In this document: positions 17,267 to 24,644 of the stretch, one piece after another | Numbering within the stretch: the stretch's first letter is position 1 | Layout of the letters: the number at the start of each line of letters is the position of its first letter | Origin: Nocardia carnea | GTDB taxonomy: Bacteria; Actinomycetota; Actinomycetes; Mycobacteriales; Mycobacteriaceae | Direction of reading: 5' to 3' | NCBI RefSeq assembly: GCF_029869215.1 | Contig: NZ_JARWPM010000287.1 | Location: forward strand, 1-57,162 | DNA: 57,162 nt | Made by a program: the position numbers and the translations under genes | Notes under the pieces: generated by a model | Told to the model about the DNA's origin: nothing | The model's database searches: none | The model's input: the letters and a program-made list of their open reading frames with translations, nothing else

Positions 17267-18991
17267 ATGGTGAAGAAGATGCCCCCGTTAGTACCTGCTC
17301 ACGACACGATCGTCGACCTCCTCGTCATCGGGTCGGGCACCGGTATGTCGGCCGCGCTCGCCGCGCACGAACTGGGTTTGTCGGTGGTGATCGCCGAGAA
17401 AACGGCCTACGTCGGTGGGTCGACCGCGCGTTCCGGCGGTGCCTTCTGGATACCGGGAAGTTCGATCCTGCCGGAACCGCACGAACCGGGTGTGGCGGAA
17501 GCGGCCACGTATTTGGGTGCCGTCGTAGGGGATTCGGCTCCGGCCGAACGCGGCACGGCGTTCCTGGACCACGGTGCCGACACCGTGGCGATGCTGCAGC
17601 GGACCACCCCCATGCGATTCTTCTGGGCCGAGGGCTATTCCGATTACCATCCCGAGAAGCCGGGTGGCCGGGCGGCCGGGCGGACCTGCTAATGCCGGCC
17701 GTTCGACGCCTCGATTCTGGGCGCGGAGCGGCCCCGGCTGCGGCCGGGTGTGATGGCGGCACCGATGCCGATGCCGGTGACGGGCGCCGACTACAAGTGG
17801 ATGAACCTCGTTGCGCGCAAGCCACTGAAAGCGGTGCCGCGCATCCTGCGCCGGGCGGCGCTGGGGATCGGCGGCATGCTCATCGGACGGGAATACCTCG
17901 CGGGCGGGCAGGCCCTCGCGGCCGGCCTGTTCGCGGGCATCCTGCGTGCGGGGGTCCCGGTGTGGACCGAAACGAGCCTGGTGCGACTGGTACAGGAGGA
18001 CGGTCGGGTCTCGGGTGCTGTGCTACGCCAGGGCGGGCGAGAGGTGACCGTACGGACCCGCCGCGGTGTCGTGCTGGCGGCCGGCGGTTTCGACCACGAT
18101 ATCGCCGCACGGCACAAGTACCAGTCGCCTTCGCTGATTCCGCACGCAAGCCTCGGTGCCGAGGGGAACACCGGCGATGCCATCGAAGCGGCGCAGGAGC
18201 TCGGTGCGGGCACGGTTTCCATGGATCAGGCCTGGTGGTTCCCTGCCTTCGCGCCGCTGCCCGGTGGCGCGCCCGCCGTGATGCTCGCGGAACGTTCGCT
18301 TCCGGGGTCGTTCGTCGTCGACCAGTCCGGCCGGCGCTTCATCAACGAAGCCACCGACTACATGACCTACGGCCAGCAGATACTGGCACGCGAACGCGCC
18401 GGCGACCCGGTCACGGAGATGTGGCTGGTCTTCGACCAGCGCTACCGCAACAGCTACACCATGGCCGGTGGAATCTTCCCCCGACAGCCGGTCCCGGAGG
18501 CCTGGTACGAGGCGGGTATCGCGCATCGCGCCGACGACCCGGCCGCACTGGCACAGGCCATCGGCGTGCCGGTGGAGGCGTTCACCAGCACCTTCGCTCA
18601 GTTCAACGGATACGCCGAGACCGGTGAGGACATCGAATTCCAGCGTGGCGCAAGCGCTTACGACCGATACTACGGCGACCCCACGGTGCGCCCGAACCCG
18701 AACCTGTCCGCCCTGCGGAAGGCACCGTACTACGCGGTGAGGATGGTCCTCAGCGACCTCGGGACCTGCGGCGGTGTCGTCGCCGACGAGCACGCCCGGG
18801 TGCTCCGGGAGGACGGAAGCCTCATCGAGGGTCTGTACGCCGTCGGCAACACCGCGGGCAACGCCTTCGGCGCAACTTATCCCGGCGCCGGCGCCACCAT
18901 CGGGCAAGGCCTGGTCTACGGCTACATCGCCGCCCGGCATGCCGCGGCAAGTTCTGCTGCGGACACCGGAACAACTACATCCGGCGAGTAG
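17267..18991 (+). pseudogene. kstD: KstD-like 3-ketosteroid dehydrogenase interrupted by one in-frame TAA
   Basis: The reading frame encodes a FAD_binding_2 flavoprotein of about 574 residues like 3-ketosteroid delta-1-dehydrogenase: an N-terminal GSGTGMSAALAAHELG motif, then GGSTARSGGAFWIPG, and a C-terminal YAVGNTAGNAFGATYPGAG segment. A TAA at 17690-17692 splits it after residue 141, in the stretch where relatives read GRxCExxPFD. The frame is otherwise intact on both sides, so a GAA-to-TAA change explains it. It is either a recent pseudogene, a base-calling error, or two separately translated parts (GTG at 17750 could restart). The start is uncertain (17249, 17267 and 17279 are possible). 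The fused paralogue at 22358 could supply the activity. Confidence 0.8.
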
Positions 18992-19013
18992 CCGGCCGTC
19001 GCAGGACAGCGAA

Positions 19014-19043
19014 GTGGGCCGGAAGCGTGTTGCTCCGGCCCAC
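19014..19043. terminator. Bidirectional terminator hairpin
   Basis: Perfect 10-base arms at 19014-19023 and 19034-19043 with a 10-base loop. It lies between the stop codons of the convergent kstD-like and SDR genes, which is where a shared terminator is expected. Confidence 0.75.
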
Positions 19044-19069
19044 TCGCGAACAGTGCGGGGGTCAGCGCG

Positions 19070-19870
19070 TCACATATGCGAGCCGCCGTCGACCCGGACC
19101 TCTGTCCCAGTGATGAAATACGCATCCGGTGAACCCAGCATGGCCACCACTGCGGCCACAGCATCGGGCCCGGCGAAGATGGCTCCGCCATCGAGCGGGA
19201 GGGCGGGGGAGGCCTTGGCGAACATCCCGAAGTCCACGTCCTCGGGCAGTCCGGGGCCGAGACTCTGTTTGGCTTCGCCGGTGCCGTCGGTCATCCCGGA
19301 GGAGATCGAACCGGGCTGTACGGAGTTGAACCGGATCCCCTGTTTGCTGAATTCCAGGGCCAGCGCATGGGTCATCGCCTGGATACCGCCCTTGGACGCG
19401 GCGTAAGCGGACATATAGGGGTGGGCGAAGGCCGCCGATGTCGAACTGAAGTTCACCACCGCCGGTCCCGAGCCGTTACGCAGCGCGGGGATCGATTCCC
19501 GGGTTACCAGGAAGGTACCGATGAGGTTGATGCGCAGCACCTGTTCGAAATCGGCGAGCGTGGTCTGTTCGAAATGGGCGGAGCGCAACACACCGGCCGC
19601 GTTGACGAGGGTGTCCAGCCCGCCGAGCCGCTGTACCGCTTCGGCGACACCCGCCCGCGCCGACTCCTCGTCGGCAATATCCATGGTCAGGGTGCTCAGT
19701 GCGGCGGCTTTCGCCTTCTCGGCGGTGTCGGCCAGCCCGGCCTCGCTGATGTCCGCGGCGACCACCTGCCCGCCTTCTTCCAGTATTCGCAACACGCTGG
19801 CCTGGCCGATACCCGACCCGCCCCCGGTGATCAGTACCCGGCGGCCGCTGTACCGCTGGAGAACGCCCAT
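19070..19870 (-). CDS. Short-chain dehydrogenase/reductase (SDR)
   Basis: A 266-residue classical SDR: TGGGSGIG cofactor motif, NAAG, catalytic Y156 and K160 (YAASK), and a C-terminal GTEVRVDGGSHM as in many alcohol and hydroxysteroid dehydrogenases. ATG at 19870 has AGGAG nine bases upstream. It diverges from the thioesterase gene at 20068 across 197 bases that include an inverted repeat GAGTGT/ACACTC (20014-20037 region). Third SDR of the cluster; a hydroxysteroid substrate is possible but unproven. Confidence 0.86.
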   Translation of the reverse strand: MGVLQRYSGRRVLITGGGSGIGQASVLRILEEGGQVVAADISEAGLADTAEKAKAAALSTLTMDIADEESARAGVAEAVQRLGGLDTLVNAAGVLRSAHFEQTTLADFEQVLRINLIGTFLVTRESIPALRNGSGPAVVNFSSTSAAFAHPYMSAYAASKGGIQAMTHALALEFSKQGIRFNSVQPGSISSGMTDGTGEAKQSLGPGLPEDVDFGMFAKASPALPLDGGAIFAGPDAVAAVVAMLGSPDAYFITGTEVRVDGGSHM

Positions 19871-20067
19871 ATCGGTTTGCTCCTGTGTTCAGGGGCGGAA
19901 CTCAGTGGCGGCGCCGCCCGGACTGCCGAGACTGGCATAGCCCGGCCGGCCGCCGGTGAGGTGCTTCCGCTCAGTGGGCGCTGGCGGCCCGGAGCCGGAC
20001 CCGCGGAGTGTTTCGATGAGCGGACACTCGGGAGCGGAGAAGATCGGGCGTATCGGAGGATCGGAGC

Positions 20068-20571
20068 ATGAGACACGGTATTCCGACAGCCGAGCAGATC
20101 CGTGAGATCCCGGCCGCGCTCTCCGCGGCGGTGACCGCGCGCCAGATCGACGACAACGGCCATATGAACGTGCTGCACTACCTGGATCTCAGCTCACAGG
20201 CTGCGGACGTGCTGATGCGTGAGCTGGGAGTGGACGAGAGTTACCGGGGAGACCGCCGGCTGGGCGTGTTCACCGCCGAACATCATCTCGTCTACTACAG
20301 CGAACTACGCGCGGGCGATCCGTTCACCGTGCACGTGAGGGTTCTGGAACGCAGTGATAAAGCGATACATCTGATGACGTTCCTGGTGGACGGCAAACGT
20401 GATGTGTTGTCCAATACGCTCGAGATCATGCTGGTGCACGTCGATCTGGAAGAGCGGCGCGCGAGCCCGGTCCCGGATGATCTTGCGGCGGCGCTCGATC
20501 GCAAGATCGCGGCCGGTAATGGGCTGACCTGGCCGGCGCCGGTCTGCGGTTCGCTGCGCATCCGACGCTGA
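20068..20571 (+). CDS. Hotdog-fold acyl-CoA thioesterase-like protein
   Basis: A 167-residue protein with the 4HBT-type signature: DDNGHMNVLHYLDL early, then FTAEHHLVYYSELRAGDPFTV and a central beta-rich segment. Such enzymes hydrolyse acyl-CoA thioesters or release carnitine-type substrates. GGAGGATCGGAGC precedes the ATG. It is transcribed away from the SDR at 19070. In a steroid cluster it could recycle CoA from side-chain or ring fragments, but this is inferred from location. Confidence 0.8.
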   Translation: MRHGIPTAEQIREIPAALSAAVTARQIDDNGHMNVLHYLDLSSQAADVLMRELGVDESYRGDRRLGVFTAEHHLVYYSELRAGDPFTVHVRVLERSDKAIHLMTFLVDGKRDVLSNTLEIMLVHVDLEERRASPVPDDLAAALDRKIAAGNGLTWPAPVCGSLRIRR

Positions 20572-20641
20572 GACGGGCGGAAGCCGCGGGCCGGGGGACA
20601 CGCGTCGGGCACGCCGGCGGCCGGCGTGCCCGACGATGTGG

Positions 20642-20911
20642 TCAGGCCGGGGTGCGCTCCACGACCGGCAGATTGCCGGAGGTGGCGGCATCCCGGATCG
20701 TCTCCTGCAACTGTGAGCACCCCGCCAGGGACGGCCCCGGCATCGGCGCCGCGCCCAGTTCCCGGCACGACGCCAACGCCTCGGCGTTCCACTGCACGCT
20801 GGTCTGGTGCCAGCTGCTCTTACGAACCAGCAGCTCGGCGGCGCACGCCCGGCACCGCAGTGGCTGCATGGGGGTATTGAGCAGGCGATTGTCGGTACGG
20901 GCGGCAGTCAT
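20642..20911 (-). CDS. Small four-cysteine protein coupled to kshA2
   Basis: An 89-residue protein with cysteines at 20, 23, 49 and 65, paralogous to the protein at 13193-13453 (matching spacing, a conserved Lys after CxxC, and a conserved QW pair). The ATG at 20911 overlaps the kshA2 stop codon by four bases (ATGA), so the two are translated together. That coupling is the best clue to function: a small metal or Fe-S protein serving a Rieske oxygenase. It lacks the CxxxxCxxC of plant-type ferredoxins and the CxH of Rieske ferredoxins, so a standard ferredoxin role is unlikely. Confidence 0.72.
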   Translation of the reverse strand: MTAARTDNRLLNTPMQPLRCRACAAELLVRKSSWHQTSVQWNAEALASCRELGAAPMPGPSLAGCSQLQETIRDAATSGNLPVVERTPA

Positions 20912-22056
20912 GTCGCCGAACCCGTCGTATCGGCGTGCCGAGCGAGATTCTCCTCGATCTCCCGATTCCATGCCTCCAGCGGGCGGGTGGTGTCGAGCTC
21001 GAACTCGAAACGGTCCACCATTTCGGGGCGGATATCGGCGACATCGACGTAGAACTGTTCGTACCAGCGCCGAAGCTGATACACAGGGCCGTCTTCCTCG
21101 CACAGCAGCGGATTGTCGATACGCGCCTTGTTCTTCCAGATCTCGACATCCTGCTCGAAACCGATCTTCACCCAGTCGCCGAGTGCGACGGCGGCGCGCA
21201 TCGCCTCCTCGTCGGGCAGGCCCGCGGACTTCTCGACGATGATGCCGTATTGCAGCACGAACGATTCGGAGTCGATCGGGTAGTGGCAGTTGAGCAGTAC
21301 GGTCCGCTGGTCGCCCTGCTCGTAGTGGTAGGTGAGATCGTCGATCATGAACGAGGGGCCGTAGTAGGAGGCCACCGACGAGGTGCCGAGCATCTTCGGC
21401 TGTCCCTCGGGCGCCGGGAAATCCGCCCGCGAACCGCTCTTGAAGTACTGCGTGGCGATCGGACCTTCGAAAACGTTCTTGAAATACGTCGGCAGCGACC
21501 CGTGGATATAGAAGAAATGGGCCATATCGACGACATTGTCGATGATCTCGCGGCAGTTCGTATTCACCACCGTGGTGTACCAATGCCAGTCGGTCCACCC
21601 GTCGCTGCCCGCGCCCTCGATGCGCGGAATCGCGACGTCGTCGGTCGGCGGTTTACCCTCCGGATCGTTCCAGACGAACAGCATGCCGTCCTGTTCGAGC
21701 GTGGTCCACGCCCGGGTGCGCGCCAGCGGCGGGACACGGCGAGCATAGGGTATCTGCTTACAGCGGCCGTCCCCGCCCCAGCGCCAATCATGGAACGGGC
21801 ACGCGATCTCGTTGCCTTTGACCTCGCCCTGGCTGAGATCGCCGCCCATGTGCCGGCAGTACGCGTCTAGGACATTGAGGGTGCCGTCCTCGCCGCGGAA
21901 GATCACGAGTTTGGTCCCGAAGGCCTGAATCGTATGCGGTTTTCCGGCGGTGAAGTCACGAAGCAGACCCAGACAGTGCCAGCCGCGGGCGAACCGCGTG
22001 GGCGCGGCCGCGGCTTCGATCTGCCGAACGTCCTGATCCGGTTGCGTCGTTGTCAT
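20908..22056 (-). CDS. kshA: Second Rieske oxygenase, KshA-like
   Basis: A 382-residue paralogue of the protein at 2565-3752. The Rieske motif is CRHMGGD and CPFHDW; the mononuclear iron site is DNVVDMAHFFYIH. ATG at 22056 has GAGGAGA seven bases upstream. Mycolate actinomycetes often carry several KshA copies tuned to different steroid side chains or CoA thioesters, so the two copies here may differ in substrate. No reductase lies beside it; the KshB-like protein at 1269 could serve both. It diverges from the KstD-reductase fusion across 301 bases. Confidence 0.88.
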   Translation of the reverse strand: MTTTQPDQDVRQIEAAAAPTRFARGWHCLGLLRDFTAGKPHTIQAFGTKLVIFRGEDGTLNVLDAYCRHMGGDLSQGEVKGNEIACPFHDWRWGGDGRCKQIPYARRVPPLARTRAWTTLEQDGMLFVWNDPEGKPPTDDVAIPRIEGAGSDGWTDWHWYTTVVNTNCREIIDNVVDMAHFFYIHGSLPTYFKNVFEGPIATQYFKSGSRADFPAPEGQPKMLGTSSVASYYGPSFMIDDLTYHYEQGDQRTVLLNCHYPIDSESFVLQYGIIVEKSAGLPDEEAMRAAVALGDWVKIGFEQDVEIWKNKARIDNPLLCEEDGPVYQLRRWYEQFYVDVADIRPEMVDRFEFELDTTRPLEAWNREIEENLARHADTTGSAT

Positions 22057-22357
22057 ATCGGACTCTCCTCGAGCAATGGTGTGGAAGCGGGCTGAGGCGC
22101 CGGCGAAACGGCGGCTTCCACTACTCCTCGGTTGTATCAACTGCCGAGGCGGTGAACGGGGTCACATTTCACTGACTGGACACCTCGTTTCGCGTAGGTA
22201 TCTCGGTGAACGGAATGGTGGCGTACCACGGGTCCGTATTGCTGCCACCATCGCCGGGTCCGGAGATGAGCAATGCACCGATCACCGCCCTGCGGTGTGC
22301 GGGCGACACCCGAGCGGCGACCGGGGCTCATCGATTGTGGTGAGAAAGGGTTACCCC
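22057..22357. promoter_or_regulatory. Divergent promoter region between kshA2 and the KstD fusion gene
   Basis: The 301-base gap holds two candidate sites. CCTCGG (22126-22131) and CCGAGG (22144-22149) form an inverted repeat with TTG and CAA also pairing inside. GTGA at 22152-22155 and TCAC at 22162-22165 repeat the GTGA-N6-TCAC pattern seen at 1054-1067. No coding sequence is apparent. Confidence 0.4.
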
Positions 22358-24463
22358 ATGAGCTGGGTGGATTCAGCGGTCGAATGGGACGAACGATGCG
22401 AGGTACTGGTACTCGGTTCGGGCGGTGGCGGGCTGACCGGGGCCTACACCGCGGGCCGTGAGGGCTTGCAGGTGATCGTCGCCGAGGCCACGGACCGGTT
22501 CGGTGGCACCACGGCGTATTCCGGTGGCGGGATGTGGTTTCCGGGTAACCCGGTGCTGCGGCGTGCGGGCGACGACGATACGGCCGAGAATGCGCTGGAG
22601 TACTTCCGGGCCGTGGTGGGCGACCGGACGCCGGCCGAACTCCAGCGGGCTTTCGTGACCGGTGGCGCACCCCTCGTGGAGTACCTCGAACAGGATCCGG
22701 CGCTGCGGTTCCAGGTGCTGCCCTGGCCCGATTACTTCGGCAACGCGCCGTATGCGCGGTCGACGGGCCGGCACATCATTCCGGTCCCGCTGGACGCGGA
22801 GGCTCTTGGGGAGCTGGCGGCCGAGGTACGGGCGCCGCTGGCCACCGATCGCCGGTCGGCGCCGGTACCCGAACAGCTGGAAGGCGGCCGCGCCCTGATC
22901 GGCCGGCTGCTGCTGGCATTGCGGGCGCTGCCGACCGTCGAGTTGAAACGACGAGCGGCATGCCGGGAGCTGATCCGGCTGGACGGCCGGGTGGTGGGGG
23001 CGTCGGTATCGACGCCGCAAGGTCTGCGGCGGATCCGGGCCACTCATGGGGTGCTGGTGGCGGCGGGCGGGTTCGAGCGGAACAGCCGGATGCGCACCAC
23101 CTTCGGGGTCCCGAACTTCGCCCGCGATTCGATGTCTCCGTCCGGCAATACGGGCGCGGCGATCGAAGCGGCGATGGGTGTGGGAGCCGACGTGGATCTG
23201 ATGAACGAGGCATGGTGGGCCCCGGGCCTGACCCACCCGGACGGTAGCTCGACCTTCTCGATGTGGTTCACCGGCGGCATTCTCGTCGACGGTGAAGGCC
23301 GCCGCTTCACCAACGAATCCGCACCCTACGACCGCGTCGGCCGGGACGTACTCGCCGCTATGGATTCGGGCCGGATCGAATTGCCCTACTGGATGATCTA
23401 CAGCGGCACACCGGATCTCGCGCCGCCGGTCCTGTTCGCCGGGATACCGCTGGACGATCACGAGGCATACCGTGCGGCCGGGCTGTGGCATCGCGCCGAC
23501 ACTCTCGCGGAACTGGCCGGGCTCATCGGGGTGCCGGCGCAGACGCTGACCGAGACCGTGCAACGTTTCAATGCCGCGGTGGACGCGGGAACGGACCCGG
23601 ATTTCGACCGCGGCGGCGAACCCTACGACCGGTCGGTACCGGGCTCCCCGAACCCGCTGGTGCGGATCGACGGCGGCCCCTACTGCGCCGCGGCGTTCGG
23701 CCTGTCGGACCTCGGCACCAAGGGCGGCCTGCGGACCGATACCGCGGCCCGCGTGCTGGACTCCACCGGTGCGGTCATCCCCGGTCTGTACGCCGCGGGG
23801 AACTCGATGGCGGCGGTGAGCGGCACCGCCTACCCGGGTGGGGGTAACCCGATCGGGGCCTCGATGGTGTTCGCCCATCTCGCCGCATTGGATATGGCGG
23901 CCGCGACCGGGCTGCCGGGGATACCCGCTACCCCGCGCTCCGAACCCTCGCCCGGCGAGTTCAAATCGGCGCTGAGCCGGTTCTGTTCCGGGGTCACCAT
24001 CGTGACGGCGATCGGGGAGGACGGTCCGGCCGGGTTCAGTTGCCAGTCGTTCACGTCGCTGTCGCTGGAGCCGCCGTATGTGAGTTTCTGTCCGGCGGTG
24101 ACCTCGACCTCGTGGCCCCGGATCCGGGCGGCCGGCCGGTTCTGTGTGAATATCCTCGCCGCCGACCAGGACGAGGTCTGCCGTGCCTTCGCCCGCAGCG
24201 GCACCGACAAGTTCGCCGGTGTCGAGTGGACGCCGGGCGGTAACGGTGCCCCCGCCTTGGCGGGGTCGCTGGTCTCGCTGGAATGCACCCTCGAGGAGGA
24301 GCTGCCCGGTGGGGACCACACGATCGTCATCGCGCGGGTCACCGCGGTCGGGCCGATCCGGGAAGCCGCCCCGCTGCTGTTCTATCGGTCGTCGTTCCGG
24401 GAACTGGCAGCGGAACCGGTGGCCGCCGGGGCGTACGGCGCGGATACCTGGCGCTGGGGCTGA
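22358..24463 (+). CDS. KstD-like FAD dehydrogenase fused to an HsaB-like flavin reductase
   Basis: A 701-residue two-domain protein. Residues about 1-525 form a FAD_binding_2 flavoprotein like 3-ketosteroid dehydrogenases (GSGGGGLTGAYTAGREG, GGTTAYSGGGMWFPGN, and C-terminal LYAAGNSMAAVSGTAYPGGG). From about residue 530 to 690 comes a flavin reductase domain (FKSALSRFCSGVTIVTA, GFSCQSFTSLSLEPPYVSF, and GDHTIVIARV) of the kind that supplies FMNH2 to HsaA-type monooxygenases. The join is in frame with no low-quality sequence nearby. ATG at 22358 follows GAAAGGG. It may link ring-A dehydrogenation to 3-HSA hydroxylation; free HsaB is absent from the window. Single-domain specificity is inferred. 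Confidence 0.83.
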   Translation: MSWVDSAVEWDERCEVLVLGSGGGGLTGAYTAGREGLQVIVAEATDRFGGTTAYSGGGMWFPGNPVLRRAGDDDTAENALEYFRAVVGDRTPAELQRAFVTGGAPLVEYLEQDPALRFQVLPWPDYFGNAPYARSTGRHIIPVPLDAEALGELAAEVRAPLATDRRSAPVPEQLEGGRALIGRLLLALRALPTVELKRRAACRELIRLDGRVVGASVSTPQGLRRIRATHGVLVAAGGFERNSRMRTTFGVPNFARDSMSPSGNTGAAIEAAMGVGADVDLMNEAWWAPGLTHPDGSSTFSMWFTGGILVDGEGRRFTNESAPYDRVGRDVLAAMDSGRIELPYWMIYSGTPDLAPPVLFAGIPLDDHEAYRAAGLWHRADTLAELAGLIGVPAQTLTETVQRFNAAVDAGTDPDFDRGGEPYDRSVPGSPNPLVRIDGGPYCAAAFGLSDLGTKGGLRTDTAARVLDSTGAVIPGLYAAGNSMAAVSGTAYPGGGNPIGASMVFAHLAALDMAAATGLPGIPATPRSEPSPGEFKSALSRFCSGVTIVTAIGEDGPAGFSCQSFTSLSLEPPYVSFCPAVTSTSWPRIRAAGRFCVNILAADQDEVCRAFARSGTDKFAGVEWTPGGNGAPALAGSLVSLECTLEEELPGGDHTIVIARVTAVGPIREAAPLLFYRSSFRELAAEPVAAGAYGADTWRWG

Positions 24464-24644
24464 CCGGTTCGGTGGCGAGCCCGTAACCACATTTCACCCA
24501 GAAGGGGTTGTGGCGGCCCGCGCCGCAGGCGGGGGGGGGGAACCCCACGCCCGGGCGGGGGGCGCAAAAGGTGGGGGGGGGGGTTGGGGGGGGGCCCCCC
24601 CGCGGGCCCCGCCCCGGCCCCGCCCGCGGCGGGGCGGGGCGGGG
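24464..24644. other. Gap ending in a G/C homopolymer tract, start of the giant gene lost
   Basis: The first 55 bases look like normal intergenic DNA. From about 24520 to 24644 the sequence becomes runs of G and C (with one AAAA and a few dinucleotides), like the tracts at 1-140 and 53418-53635. The giant reading frame is open through it but gives only Gly/Pro/Arg there. The real start codon, and perhaps a whole N-terminal domain, is missing or scrambled. The open frame extending back to 24183 overlaps the previous gene and is not the real start. Confidence 0.7.

Noticed and set aside
1026..22357. KstR or KstR2 type operators in the catabolic intergenic regions
   Set aside because: I looked for AACnnGTT and CAAGnnCTTG type palindromes by eye and saw none; a motif scan would be more reliable.
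22373..24490. 705-codon reverse-strand open frame
   Set aside because: It is antisense to the clear KstD-flavin reductase gene. Long antisense frames are common in high-GC DNA, and it shows no domain.
24183..24644. Upstream part of the giant open reading frame as its real N-terminus
   Set aside because: It overlaps the KstD-reductase gene in another frame and then runs through a G/C homopolymer tract. Its composition (Arg/Ser/Pro) is that of a shadow frame.
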